Shown here: positions 43,887 through 52,642 of the stretch, one piece after another
Layout: each line of letters opens with the position of its first letter
Numbering within the stretch: position 1 is the stretch's first letter
Assembly: GCF_003626695.1 (NCBI RefSeq)
Contig: NZ_RBAH01000005.1
Coordinates: 186,001 to 250,000 of the forward strand
DNA: 64,000 nucleotides
Source: Paenibacillus ginsengarvi
GTDB lineage: Bacteria; Bacillota; Bacilli; Paenibacillales; NBRC-103111
Direction: 5' to 3'
Notes under the pieces: generated by a model
Seen by the model: only the letters and a program-made list of their open reading frames with translations
What the model was told of the DNA's origin: nothing
Databases searched by the model: none
Made by a program: the position numbers and the translations under genes

Positions 43887-44623
43887 GCCTGACGAGCATC
43901 ATCATTCCGACTTACAACGAGGTCATGCTGCTGCGCGAATGTATTCACGCGATTGAGACGTATACCGATACCCCGTACGAAATTGTTGTCGTCGACAACG
44001 GATCAACCGACGGTACGGTCGAATATTGTTTGAAAAAGCCGGTCACGCTTGTTTCCCTTGCGGGAAACAGGGGCTTTCCGGCGGCATGCAACTTCGGGCT
44101 GAAGGCGGCAAGCGGAAGCGAGCTGCTGCTGCTCAACAACGACGTCGTCGTATCCCACTCGTGGCTGGCCAATTTGCGGCGATGCCTGCACAGCAGCGAA
44201 ACGGTCGGCATCGTCGGACCGCGTACGAACTATGCGAGCGGACGGCAGCAGATGGATCTTTCGTACGGCAGCTTGCCTGAGTTTCAGGAAATGGCGCTGT
44301 CGTCGCTGAATAAGCCCGACCCCGGCAAATGGTTCGAGGTAAACCGCATTGTCGGACTATGCTTTCTGTTCCGGCGCGAGCTGATGGAGCGCATCGGCCT
44401 TCTCGACGAACGGTTCTCTCCCGGCCATTACGAGGACGACGATTACTGCTACCGGGCGCGGCTTGCGGGATACCGTCTGCTCGTTGCCGGCGACACGGTC
44501 GTTCATCATCACGGCAGCGTCAGCTTCCGGAAGCAGGGGCAGAACCGGATGGATGAGCTCGTGGAGAGCAACTACCATAAATTCGTCGAGAAGTGGGGCG
44601 TCGATCCGAGATCGTTTATATGA
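43883..44623 (+). CDS. GT2 family glycosyltransferase (rhamnosyltransferase-like)
   Basis: The 246-residue single-domain GT-A enzyme starts SIIIPTYNEVMLLRECIHAI and has VVVDNGSTDGTV, LLLLNNDVVV (metal site as NND), then RRELMERIGLLDERF and HYEDDDYCYRARLAG. This is the layout of WbbL-like transferases that add rhamnose to surface glycans. The presence of dTDP-rhamnose pathway genes downstream agrees with that. Its start overlaps the previous gene by 4 bases, so translation is coupled. The GT domain of the gene at 52643 is closely related. Confidence 0.87.
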   Translation: MSLTSIIIPTYNEVMLLRECIHAIETYTDTPYEIVVVDNGSTDGTVEYCLKKPVTLVSLAGNRGFPAACNFGLKAASGSELLLLNNDVVVSHSWLANLRRCLHSSETVGIVGPRTNYASGRQQMDLSYGSLPEFQEMALSSLNKPDPGKWFEVNRIVGLCFLFRRELMERIGLLDERFSPGHYEDDDYCYRARLAGYRLLVAGDTVVHHHGSVSFRKQGQNRMDELVESNYHKFVEKWGVDPRSFI

Positions 44624-44686
44624 ACGAAAACGGCATGTAGAAGTTATTTACGAAACTTCGCCTTGGCGCGGAAAGGGTGGAGAGCT

Positions 44687-45415
44687 GTGAAAGGCGTTAT
44701 TTTGGCGGGAGGTACCGGAACGCGTCTGGCTCCGCTGACGAAGCTGGTCAACAAGCATTTGCTGCCTGCCGGGAAGTTTCCGATGATCCACTATGCGGTC
44801 GCGAAGCTGGCGTCAGCCGGCATCGAAGAGATCCTGCTCGTCATAGGCAAACAGTCCGCGGGCCTGTTTATCGACTACTTGGGAAGCGGCAAGCCGTGGG
44901 GCGTTCGGCTCACCTACCGCATCCAGGAGGAGGCCGGGGGGATCGCGCAGGGTCTCTCGCTGGCGGAAGGGTTCGTAGCTCCGGGGGAGAAAATGGTCGT
45001 GCTGCTCGGCGACAACTTGTTCGAGGGCGATCTGTCGCCGTTCGTGGGCCAGTTCGCCCGGCAGGAACAGGGGGCAATGGTCATGCTCAAGGAAGCGGAC
45101 GATCTGCATCGCTACGGCGTTCCTGTGTTTTTGCGCGACAGCATCATATTTATCGAGGAAAAGCCGTCTACGCCGAAGTCCGGCTACTGCGTGACCGGCG
45201 TGTATATGTACGATGCCGGCGTGTTCGATCGAATTCGCCAAGTCCGGCCGTCGCAGCGCGGCGAGCTGGAAATTACCGACGTGAACAATATGTATGCGAT
45301 GGAAGGAAAGCTCCAGTACGGCGTTTTGACCGGCTGGTGGACGGATGCCGGCACGTTCGCATCGCTCCGGGAAGCGGGAGAGAAGCTGTCGGACGGCAGG
45401 GGCGGCCCGTCATGA
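44687..45415 (+). CDS. sugar-1-phosphate nucleotidyltransferase (RmlA/SpsI-like)
   Basis: GTG 44687 after GGAGAGCT yields 242 residues; the longer frame from 44663 overlaps that RBS. Motifs are GVILAGGTGTRLAPLTKLVNKHLLP (nucleotide loop and Lys), GLFIDYLGSG, YRIQEEAGGIAQGLSLAEGF, LLGDNLFEGDL with the metal Asp, IFIEEKP, and GWWTDAGTFASL. It should couple glucose-1-phosphate to dTTP, giving dTDP-glucose, the entry to dTDP-rhamnose. It is shorter than typical RmlA (about 290), matching the SpsI-type enzyme in the sporulation sps operon. Its stop overlaps the next start. Confidence 0.87.
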   Translation: MKGVILAGGTGTRLAPLTKLVNKHLLPAGKFPMIHYAVAKLASAGIEEILLVIGKQSAGLFIDYLGSGKPWGVRLTYRIQEEAGGIAQGLSLAEGFVAPGEKMVVLLGDNLFEGDLSPFVGQFARQEQGAMVMLKEADDLHRYGVPVFLRDSIIFIEEKPSTPKSGYCVTGVYMYDAGVFDRIRQVRPSQRGELEITDVNNMYAMEGKLQYGVLTGWWTDAGTFASLREAGEKLSDGRGGPS

Positions 45416-46638
45416 AACGATACGATTACGTCGTTATCGGCGCCGGCATCGTTGGCCTGACGATCGCGCTCGAGCTGAAGCGCAGATACCCGGAAGCGGC
45501 TATCGCCGTCGCGGAGAAAGAGCAGGACGTCGCCTTCCACGCCAGCGGGCGAAACAGCGGCGTCCTGCACGCCGGCTTTTATTATACCGCGAACAGCCTG
45601 AAGGCCAAGTTTACCAAGGAAGGCAACCGCGAGATGCAGATGTACTGCGCCAGCCGGGGGATTGCCGTCAACCATTGCGGCAAGCTGGTCGTGGCGAGCG
45701 ACGAGGAGGAGCTGGCCGGGCTGGAGGAGCTGAAGCGGCGCGGAGACGTAAACGGCGTCGAGCTGCTGTGGAAAACCGAGGAGGAAGCGCGGAGCATCGA
45801 TCCGAACGCCCGCACGTACCGCAAGGCGCTTTACTCGCCGTCCACCGCTACAGTCGATCCGCTCGAGGTGTGCCTGTCGATGAAGCGCGATGCAATCGCG
45901 CTCGGCGTCGAGTTTCATTTTAACGCGAGGTATGAAGGAAAGTGGGAGGAAGGCATCCGCACCGGCCAGGGACCGATCCGCGCGGACTATGTCGTGAGCG
46001 CCGCCGGACTGTATGCCGACCGCATTGCCAGAGACTACGGCTTCGGCACGCGGTATACGATCATCCCGTTCAAGGGCGTTTACGTGAAATACGCAAAAAA
46101 TAAAACCGACATCCGCACGAACATTTATCCGGTGCCGAATCTCGCAAATCCGTTTCTCGGCGTCCATTATACGAAAACGGTCGATGGCGGCATCAAAATA
46201 GGCCCTACGGCGATTCCGGCTTTTTGGCGCGAGCAGTATCGCGGCTTTTCGCGTTTCCGGCTTGGCGAGTTTATGACGATTTTGTTTTACGAGGCGAAGC
46301 TGTTTCTGACCAATTCGTTCGGCTTCCGCCGGCTCGCTTTTCAAGAGATGCGCAAATATGTGAAGCCGCATTTCGTCCGGCTGTCGATGAAGCTGGCGAG
46401 AGGGGTGGACCCGCGCGGCTTCGGCCCCTACTTAAGACCCGGCATCCGCGCCCAACTGCTGGACAAAACAACGCTGAAGCTCGTGCAGGACTTTATCGTG
46501 GAAGGGGATGCCCGCTCGATGCATGTGCTGAACGCCGTATCGCCGGCATTCACGTGCTCCATCCCGTTCGCAAGATATGTTGTCGATACGATTGAGGCTG
46601 CAAGGGCAGCGGCGAACCATTCGGAATCGGGAGGATGA
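45412..46638 (+). CDS. FAD-dependent oxidoreductase, L-2-hydroxyglutarate oxidase-like
   Basis: The 408-residue protein opens with the FAD-binding motif YDVVIGAGIVGLTIALELKRR-like (GAGIVG) and AEKEQDVAFHASGRNSGVLHAGFYY, which is diagnostic of the LhgO branch of the DAO family. Later signatures include VVSAAGLYADRIA and PFKGVYVKY. Known members oxidise L-2-hydroxyglutarate. Here it sits inside a sugar operon, coupled on the left by ATGA with the nucleotidyltransferase, which suggests oxidation of a hydroxy-acid or sugar-derived substrate instead. The final ~60 residues are well conserved for the family. Confidence 0.85.
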   Translation: MKRYDYVVIGAGIVGLTIALELKRRYPEAAIAVAEKEQDVAFHASGRNSGVLHAGFYYTANSLKAKFTKEGNREMQMYCASRGIAVNHCGKLVVASDEEELAGLEELKRRGDVNGVELLWKTEEEARSIDPNARTYRKALYSPSTATVDPLEVCLSMKRDAIALGVEFHFNARYEGKWEEGIRTGQGPIRADYVVSAAGLYADRIARDYGFGTRYTIIPFKGVYVKYAKNKTDIRTNIYPVPNLANPFLGVHYTKTVDGGIKIGPTAIPAFWREQYRGFSRFRLGEFMTILFYEAKLFLTNSFGFRRLAFQEMRKYVKPHFVRLSMKLARGVDPRGFGPYLRPGIRAQLLDKTTLKLVQDFIVEGDARSMHVLNAVSPAFTCSIPFARYVVDTIEAARAAANHSESGG

Positions 46639-46648
46639 AAACCGCATC

Positions 46649-47215
46649 ATGAAGCTGATCGAAACGAAACTGTCCGGGGTTGTGCTGCTGGAGCCGGTCG
46701 TCCATGGCGACCACCGCGGCTATTTTATGGAGAGTTATACCCGCAGCAAGCTGGAGGAGATTGGACATGGCTACGACTTTGTGCAGGATAACCAGTCGTT
46801 GTCGGTGCAGGCGGGAGTTGTCAGAGGGCTTCACTACCAGCTCGCGCCGAAAGCGCAAACGAAGCTGGTCCGGGTGCTGACGGGAGCCGTGTACGACGTC
46901 GTCGTCGATATTCGCAAAGGCTCGCCTACGTACGGCGAGTGGATCGGCGTCGTTTTGAGCGAAGACAACAAACGGCAAATTGTCGTGCCGAAAGGATTCG
47001 CCCACGGCATCTGCACGCTAGTGCAAAATACGCAGCTTTTATACAAGGTGGACGAATACTACTCGCCCGCGCACGACCGGGGCATCCGCTGGAACGATCC
47101 GGCGTTAGGCATCGACTGGCCGATAGCGTCGCCCGTCATCTCCGCCAAAGACGACGCCCAGCCTTTTCTCGCGGATGCGGAGAACAACTTTGTATATGGG
47201 GAGGGACATTCATGA
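46649..47215 (+). CDS. rfbC: dTDP-4-dehydrorhamnose 3,5-epimerase
   Basis: ATG 46649 gives 188 residues, the usual size of RmlC; GGGAGG lies about 13 bases upstream, somewhat far. The cupin enzyme has ESYTRSKLEEIG, FVQDNQSLS, RGLHYQ with the catalytic His, VDIRKGSPTYG, VPKGFAHG and LLYKVDEYYSP with the catalytic Tyr, then RGIRWNDPALGIDWP. It epimerises C3 and C5 of dTDP-4-keto-6-deoxyglucose. A 10-base gap separates it from the oxidoreductase gene and its stop overlaps the next start (ATGA). Confidence 0.94.
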   Translation: MKLIETKLSGVVLLEPVVHGDHRGYFMESYTRSKLEEIGHGYDFVQDNQSLSVQAGVVRGLHYQLAPKAQTKLVRVLTGAVYDVVVDIRKGSPTYGEWIGVVLSEDNKRQIVVPKGFAHGICTLVQNTQLLYKVDEYYSPAHDRGIRWNDPALGIDWPIASPVISAKDDAQPFLADAENNFVYGEGHS

Positions 47216-48255
47216 GCACGGTATTAGTAACGGGTGCCGGCGGATATATCGGGTCTGTGCTCGTGCCGAAGCTGCTTGCGAAAGGGTACAGGGTGAAGGC
47301 GCTGGACCGGTTCTTTTTCGGAGCCGACAAGCTGGAGCCGCATCCGAATCTCGTTACCATTACGGAAGACAGCCGGCGTATTCCCGAGGAGCATTTCGCC
47401 GAGGTGGACGCTGTGATCGATCTGGTCGCCTTGTCGAACGACCCGAGCGGCGAACGGTTCCGCGAGGCGACGTACCAGATCAACCATATTTCGCGGACGC
47501 GAACGGCGCTTCTGGCGAAGCGGCTGGGAGCGAAGCGGTATATCCTTCCTTCGACCTGCAGCATATACGGCTTCCAAGATTCGGATACCGTCGCCCGTGA
47601 ACAGTCGCCGTCCAATCCGCTTTCCACGTACGCCAAAGCGAACGAAATGGCGGAGAACAGCATCTTGCCGCTGGCGGACGACCGGTTCACCGTCGTCGTG
47701 ATGCGTCAGGCGACCGTGTTCGGATTTTCGCCGCGGATGCGGTTCGACCTCGCGATTAACGGCATGACGCTGGGCGCCTGGAAGAGCGGCGTCATCCCGC
47801 TGATGAAGGACGGTACGCAGTGGCGGCCGTTCGTCCATGTGCAGGATACGACCGACGTTATGCTTCTGCTGCTGGAAGCCGATCCGAAGGCGGTAAACGG
47901 CCACATTTTCAACGTCGGCTCGAACGAAGGCAACTACCAGCTCGGTCCGCTCGGCGAATCGATCGCAAGCGCCCTGCCGAAGCGCGTCGACATCGAATGG
48001 TACGGAGAGGCCGATCACCGCTCGTACCGGGTAGGGTTCGACAAGATCGAACGGACGCTTGGCTGGAAGGCGAAATGGACCGCGGCAGACGGAGCGCTGG
48101 AAGTCTATAAGGCGCTGGAGGCGGGGGCTGTGCCCGATCTGGCGCAGACGATTACGCTCGGCTGGTATCAGGAGCTGGTCAAGTGGCACCGCATTATCCG
48201 TCAGGCGGAGCTGTACGGGGGCATCATCGACATCGGGGGAGCGGATGGCCGATGA
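47212..48255 (+). CDS. NAD-dependent epimerase/dehydratase (extended SDR) with altered YxxxK
   Basis: ATG 47212 (GGGAGGGACATTC upstream) gives 347 residues. The Rossmann motif is TGAGGYIGS, followed by AVIDLVALSNDPSG, STCSIYG with the catalytic Ser/Thr region, and FNVGSNEGNYQLG. The catalytic Tyr region reads STYAKANEMAE: the residue four after Tyr is Asn, not the usual Lys. This departs from UDP-glucose epimerases and RmlB-type dehydratases, so either another Lys serves or activity is altered. It occupies the place where RmlB would be expected in a dTDP-rhamnose operon. It is coupled to both neighbours by overlapping stop-start codons. Confidence 0.85.
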   Translation: MSTVLVTGAGGYIGSVLVPKLLAKGYRVKALDRFFFGADKLEPHPNLVTITEDSRRIPEEHFAEVDAVIDLVALSNDPSGERFREATYQINHISRTRTALLAKRLGAKRYILPSTCSIYGFQDSDTVAREQSPSNPLSTYAKANEMAENSILPLADDRFTVVVMRQATVFGFSPRMRFDLAINGMTLGAWKSGVIPLMKDGTQWRPFVHVQDTTDVMLLLLEADPKAVNGHIFNVGSNEGNYQLGPLGESIASALPKRVDIEWYGEADHRSYRVGFDKIERTLGWKAKWTAADGALEVYKALEAGAVPDLAQTITLGWYQELVKWHRIIRQAELYGGIIDIGGADGR

Positions 48256-49124
48256 AACGAATCGCGCTGCTTGGCGCCGGCGGACAGCTCGGCACCGACA
48301 TCCGGAGCGTCTTGGGCGCCGCGGCGTTCGAGCTGGTGCCGCTGTACCGCAAAGACCTCGACGTGGAGCGGCTTGAGCGGATCGGGCCGTTTCTACGCGG
48401 GCTTGGGAAGTTCGATGCACTCATCAATTGCACCTCGTATCACAAAACGGACGAATGCGAGGACTTTGCGGAGAAGTCGTTTGTCGTCAACGCCCTCGCT
48501 CCGCGGGAAATGGCCAAAGCTTGCGCCGAAGCCGGAGCGGTGCTGATTCACTTCACGACCGATTACGTTTTCGACGGCCGGAAGCGGACTCCTTACCGGG
48601 AGGAGGACGCCACGTCTCCGCTTAACGCTTACGGGATCTCGAAGGCGGCCGGGGAGCATTTTGTCACGGCGTTTCACGACAAGCATTTCATATTCCGGGT
48701 CTCTTCGCTGTTCGGAACGGCGGGCTCGAGCGGCAAAGGCGGCAACTTCGTGGAAACGATGCTGCGTATCGCCGGAGGCGGTTCGCCGCTGCGCGTCGTG
48801 GGCGATCAGATCATGTCGCCGACGCATACGCTCGACATCGCCGAAGCCGTCCGCACGTTTTTGACGGAAGACATTACCGATTACGGCCTGTATCACTGCT
48901 CCGGGGAAGGCGAGTGCAGCTGGCACGACTTCGCCGCCGAAATTTTTCGCCAGCGCGGCATCGCCGCAGCCTTGCGCCAAGTCGCCAGCTCGGACTATCC
49001 CGCGAAGGCGAGAAGGCCGTCTTACAGTGTGCTGGACAACGCCAAGCTGAGCCGGTTCCATCCGATGCCGCATTGGACGGACGCGCTGCAGCGCTACTTC
49101 CGGCACAAATACAATAGAGGCTAG
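48252..49124 (+). CDS. rfbD: dTDP-4-dehydrorhamnose reductase
   Basis: The 290-residue product starts at ATG 48252, overlapping the previous stop. RmlD features are GAGGQLGTDIRSVLG (NAD(P)H loop), LINCTSYHKTDECEDF, NALAPREMAKACAEAGA, HFTTDYVFDG with catalytic Thr, YGISKAAGE with the proper YxxxK, and RVSSLFGTAGS. It reduces the 4-keto group to give dTDP-L-rhamnose. Together with the nucleotidyltransferase and RmlC gene this leaves only RmlB (4,6-dehydratase) missing from the pathway in the window. Confidence 0.93.
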   Translation: MKRIALLGAGGQLGTDIRSVLGAAAFELVPLYRKDLDVERLERIGPFLRGLGKFDALINCTSYHKTDECEDFAEKSFVVNALAPREMAKACAEAGAVLIHFTTDYVFDGRKRTPYREEDATSPLNAYGISKAAGEHFVTAFHDKHFIFRVSSLFGTAGSSGKGGNFVETMLRIAGGGSPLRVVGDQIMSPTHTLDIAEAVRTFLTEDITDYGLYHCSGEGECSWHDFAAEIFRQRGIAAALRQVASSDYPAKARRPSYSVLDNAKLSRFHPMPHWTDALQRYFRHKYNRG

Positions 49125-49150
49125 CATACAGGAGAACAGGAGGTGGACGC

Positions 49151-50278
49151 ATGCGCCGGCGGAAAGGGCGGATAAGCAAAACGGCGCCGCTTCGGGACGA
49201 AGGAGCGGCCGGTTGGGAAAATGGTTATTTGGAGGGCAGGAGCGACGGCTATCATTACGGGCTGTGTGAATCGATCTATGCGCGGGCCGCGCCGGAAGCT
49301 GCTCCTTCGCGCAATATCAAGGTGCTGTACGTCAAGGCGGAAGGCTCGCCTTATGCCTCTCTGGATCAAGGGATCGAGGAGGCGCTCCGGGCGTCGGTAA
49401 GGGAAGTGGTCGTCGCGTCGCCGAACGACGATGTGGCGCAACTGGCCGAGGCGGCGAATCCGGATCTCGTGCTCGTGCTCGACGCGGCGGGATGTTCCTT
49501 TAAGACCGAGCAGGTCGACCGGATGCGGGACGGCGGTTTGCTGACGGCGGTCTGGCTTCCCGACGACCCGTACCATTCGGACGCCACGGCGGACATCGCC
49601 CGGCATTACGATTATGTGTTCACGATTGAGGCGAACTGCGTCTCGATGTACCGCGACATCGGCTGCTGCCGGGTGTTTCATCTGCCCTTCGGCGTTAATC
49701 CGGGCTTTACCCGGCATGTGCGGGTCGATGAAACGTATCGCCACGACATTTGCTTTGTAGGCAGCGCGTTCTGGAACCGGGTCGCTTACTTCGACGAAAT
49801 CGCCGATTATTTGGCGGCGAAGCGGGTTAAGATTATCGGCTATTGGTGGGAACGGCTGCGCCAGTACGAGAAGCTGGCGAGCCGGATCGAAGGGGTCTGG
49901 ATGAGTCCGGAGGAGACGGCCAAATATTATAGCGGAGCGAAGATCGTCATCAACCTGCACCGGTCGGCGGACGATAAGTCCCATAACAGCAACAGCCGGA
50001 ACGTGCCGGCTCACTCGGTCAATCCGCGCTTGTTCGAGATCGCTTCGTGCGCCGCGTTTCAGCTCGTGGACAATCGGCCGGAGCTGTCTCAGTTTTACAC
50101 GCCCGGGGTCGAGATCGCAACGTTCGAATCGCCAAGCGATCTGGTCGGCAAGCTCGACTATTATTTGACTCATGACGAGGAAAGGCGGGAAATCGCGAGA
50201 AGAGGCTTGTATCGGACGGTAAACGAGCACACGTACCGGAATCGGATTCAGCGTCTGCTGAGTGTAATATTCGGGTAA
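49151..50278 (+). CDS. CgeB-like glycosyltransferase with basic tail and GX3 motif (paralogue 1)
   Basis: ATG 49151 follows GGAGGTGG. The 375-residue protein starts with RRRKGRISKT (basic), then GWENGYLEGRSDGYHYG, with glycine every fourth residue (residues ~21-37). The rest resembles the spore-maturation protein CgeB: VWLPDDPYHSDAT, ARHYDYVFTIEANCV, FVGSAFWNR, IGYWWERL, KIVINLHRS and NPRLFEIASCAAFQL, with a GT-B C-terminal half. CgeB in B. subtilis acts in the outermost spore layer and its glycosylation. A close paralogue follows. The donor and acceptor are unknown. Confidence 0.87.
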   Translation: MRRRKGRISKTAPLRDEGAAGWENGYLEGRSDGYHYGLCESIYARAAPEAAPSRNIKVLYVKAEGSPYASLDQGIEEALRASVREVVVASPNDDVAQLAEAANPDLVLVLDAAGCSFKTEQVDRMRDGGLLTAVWLPDDPYHSDATADIARHYDYVFTIEANCVSMYRDIGCCRVFHLPFGVNPGFTRHVRVDETYRHDICFVGSAFWNRVAYFDEIADYLAAKRVKIIGYWWERLRQYEKLASRIEGVWMSPEETAKYYSGAKIVINLHRSADDKSHNSNSRNVPAHSVNPRLFEIASCAAFQLVDNRPELSQFYTPGVEIATFESPSDLVGKLDYYLTHDEERREIARRGLYRTVNEHTYRNRIQRLLSVIFG

Positions 50279-50386
50279 CTTCGGGGGTCAGGGAGGCTAT
50301 CTGCCTGTCGTGTGGCCAAACGGCAGGCAGCCGTGACCGCCCGAGCCGCCGTTTTGCCAAGTTGGATCGAAAGGGGACTGCAGGGG

Positions 50387-51502
50387 ATGAACAGAGGAGG
50401 CCGGGCCGCGCCTGAACGCAAAGCCCGCACCGGGCCTCGCGGCTGGGGCGAAGGGTACCGGGCCGGGTGGCTGGAAGGACAGCGGATTGGCGCTTGCGGG
50501 ATCATTTCGCGTTTGACCGGCTTCGAGGCGCCGGTTATGGATGTGCGGGTTTTTTACGTCCGGACCGGGTTATGGTCGTACGAACCGCTCGATACGGGAA
50601 TTATCGACGCTTTGCACCTGCTCGTGCGGGAGGTGCATGTGCTCGTCCCGACCGATGATGCGGTCGCACTGGCGAAGCGCCATCGTCCCGATCTGGTGTT
50701 ATCGCTCAATTCGGTCGAATGCTTCGGACTCGGGCAAGTGGACGCCTTGCGGGAGATGGGGATTCTCACGGCCGCCTGGTTTACCGACGATCCGTATTAT
50801 TTCGATGTAACGAAGCACATCGCTCCCCGTTACGACTATGTATTTACGCTCGAGGAGTCCTGTGTTCCGCTGTATCGCGAACTCGGATGTCCGTATGCGT
50901 TCCATTTGCCGCTCGGAGCGAATACAGCCCTATACGCGCCGAAACGAAGGGATGCGGCCCCTGGTCCGGACATCGTCTTCATCGGCAGCGCCTTTCGCGG
51001 GCGCATCGAATTCTTCGACCGGATCGCCTCCTACTTGCGCGGCAAATCGGTGTTTATAGCCGGATATTGGTGGGAGCGGATGAGCAGCTACTCCTTTCTG
51101 AAGGGGAAAATCCGCAGCGATTACTGGGCTCCTCCGCACGAAACGGCGGCCCTCTACAACAAGGCGAAAATCGTCATCAATCTGCACCGGGCGATCGACG
51201 ACGAGACGAACCGGAATACCGGGCTTGTGCCGGCGTTCTCCGTCAATCCGCGGAGCTTCGAGATCGGCGCGTGCGCGGCGTTTCAACTGACCGACATGCG
51301 GCAAGGCACGTCTTCGTTTTTCACGCCGGGGCAAGAGATCGCCACGTATGGCTCGCCGGAGGAACTGATCGGCAAGGCGGAGCACTATTTGCGCCATGAG
51401 GAGGAGCGCAGCGCAATTGCGCTGCAAGGTTACCGGCGGGCGATGGCGGAGCATACGTATCCGCGCCGGGTCCGGCAGCTGCTGGAGCGCGTATTCCCGT
51501 AG
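50387..51502 (+). CDS. CgeB-like glycosyltransferase with basic tail and GX3 motif (paralogue 2)
   Basis: ATG 50387 is chosen over GTG 50312 because it gives the same N-terminal layout as its paralogue and AAAGGGG lies upstream. The 371-residue product has a basic start (NRGGRAAPERKARTGPRG), then GWGEGYRAGWLEGQRIG with glycine at every fourth position. The CgeB-like body shows WFTDDPYYFDVTKH, YDYVFTLEESCVPLYR, FIGSAFRGR, AGYWWERM, KIVINLHRA and NPRSFEIGACAAFQL. The two paralogues share about the same motif spacing throughout, indicating duplication followed by divergence. They may add different sugars or form a pair. Confidence 0.87.
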   Translation: MNRGGRAAPERKARTGPRGWGEGYRAGWLEGQRIGACGIISRLTGFEAPVMDVRVFYVRTGLWSYEPLDTGIIDALHLLVREVHVLVPTDDAVALAKRHRPDLVLSLNSVECFGLGQVDALREMGILTAAWFTDDPYYFDVTKHIAPRYDYVFTLEESCVPLYRELGCPYAFHLPLGANTALYAPKRRDAAPGPDIVFIGSAFRGRIEFFDRIASYLRGKSVFIAGYWWERMSSYSFLKGKIRSDYWAPPHETAALYNKAKIVINLHRAIDDETNRNTGLVPAFSVNPRSFEIGACAAFQLTDMRQGTSSFFTPGQEIATYGSPEELIGKAEHYLRHEEERSAIALQGYRRAMAEHTYPRRVRQLLERVFP

Positions 51503-51601
51503 CCGGTCCGGGCCAATATGGCCTGGTGTACCCGGCACGGAACACCCGTATGCGAATACGATATGGGGGAAACAAGCACATAAACGACAAGGTGGTGACG
51601 T

Positions 51602-52615
51602 ATGTTGCATCGTCTCGTTTTGCGGAAAAGGAAGCCGCACATGAAACGAAAAATGCGGATTCGTCGCAAAGTGTTGCGGAAATCGCGGTTCAAATCGGCC
51701 GCCCCGGCCAGTCCAGGAGGCACTTATGACGAGGGCTACAATGCGGGCTATAACAGCGGCTATAACGGCGGGCACGAGGAAGGGTACCGGCAGGGCCGGT
51801 ATGACGGCGAAGGCCGCAACGAGTGGAAGGACGGCGTTGAAGGCTTGATCGACTCGTTCATTCCGTCTTACGAAATATTGCCCGATTTTACGGCGGAGCA
51901 GATCGTAGCGGCCGGAGTCGAGCATTTGCGCCCTCAGATGAGGCATTTGCTCACGCCAGAGGAAATCGGAGCGCGAATTTTGCACGCGCTCGATACGCGC
52001 TCGCCGTTTTCGCTCGTCCGCATCGGGGACGGCGAAATTTTGACGCTATCGCAGGGCGTCGTCCTCAGCGTGGATCAGGTGCGCGAGCAAGGCTATTTTT
52101 TGGGTTACGCTGGTATCGATGTGCCTGATTTCGAAGCGAGGGACCAGCTGCGGGATGCGATCCGGCTGGCTTCGGTAGTCGGCATTCCGAAGCTGCGGGT
52201 GCGCAATTATCAGCCGCTCGCGATCGCCGCCTTTCGGGCGCACGGCCTCGACTACCATTCGCTTGCGCTCACGGATTCGCTGATCAACTACTATTTGTAC
52301 CAAGCGGGGTATATGTCCAAAATCGTCTCCGGCCGCCGCGTGCTGATCGCCGGGAAGCTGGCGGAGCCGCTCGCCGACTATATGCGGCGAAACGGGGTTC
52401 ATGTCGTGGACACGATTACGCCGGTAGAAGGCGTGAAGGACGTTCCCCGCGTGATGGCGGAGATTGCAACCCGCGATTTTGATATCGCGCTGGTAGCGGC
52501 GGGAATAGCCGCCGTGCTCATTTCGCAGCGGATCGCGACCGAGCTGGGCAAGGTCGCCATCGATTTCGGCCATTTGGCCAATTCGATGATTAAAGGCGAG
52601 GCGCCGTTTCAATGA
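51602..52615 (+). CDS. GT-D fold glycosyltransferase (DUF1792-like) with basic tail and GX3 motif
   Basis: ATG 51602 after AAGGTGG gives 337 residues. The first 35 are highly basic (RKRKPHMKRKMRIRRKVLRK). Residues ~42-70 are a perfect four-spaced glycine run (YDEGYNAGYNSGYNGGHEE, then GYRQGRYDG). The catalytic part carries SLVRIGDGEILTL and, near the end, IDFGHLANSM, resembling the R-x-GDGE and D-x-GH signatures of GT-D transferases. Those enzymes, first known from a streptococcal adhesin glycosylation locus, add glucose to glycans on Ser-rich proteins. The giant repeat protein of this locus is a plausible acceptor, though this is inference. Confidence 0.83.
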   Translation: MLHRLVLRKRKPHMKRKMRIRRKVLRKSRFKSAAPASPGGTYDEGYNAGYNSGYNGGHEEGYRQGRYDGEGRNEWKDGVEGLIDSFIPSYEILPDFTAEQIVAAGVEHLRPQMRHLLTPEEIGARILHALDTRSPFSLVRIGDGEILTLSQGVVLSVDQVREQGYFLGYAGIDVPDFEARDQLRDAIRLASVVGIPKLRVRNYQPLAIAAFRAHGLDYHSLALTDSLINYYLYQAGYMSKIVSGRRVLIAGKLAEPLADYMRRNGVHVVDTITPVEGVKDVPRVMAEIATRDFDIALVAAGIAAVLISQRIATELGKVAIDFGHLANSMIKGEAPFQ

Positions 52616-52642
52616 GGCGGGCAGCAGGAAGGGGGAGAGAGG

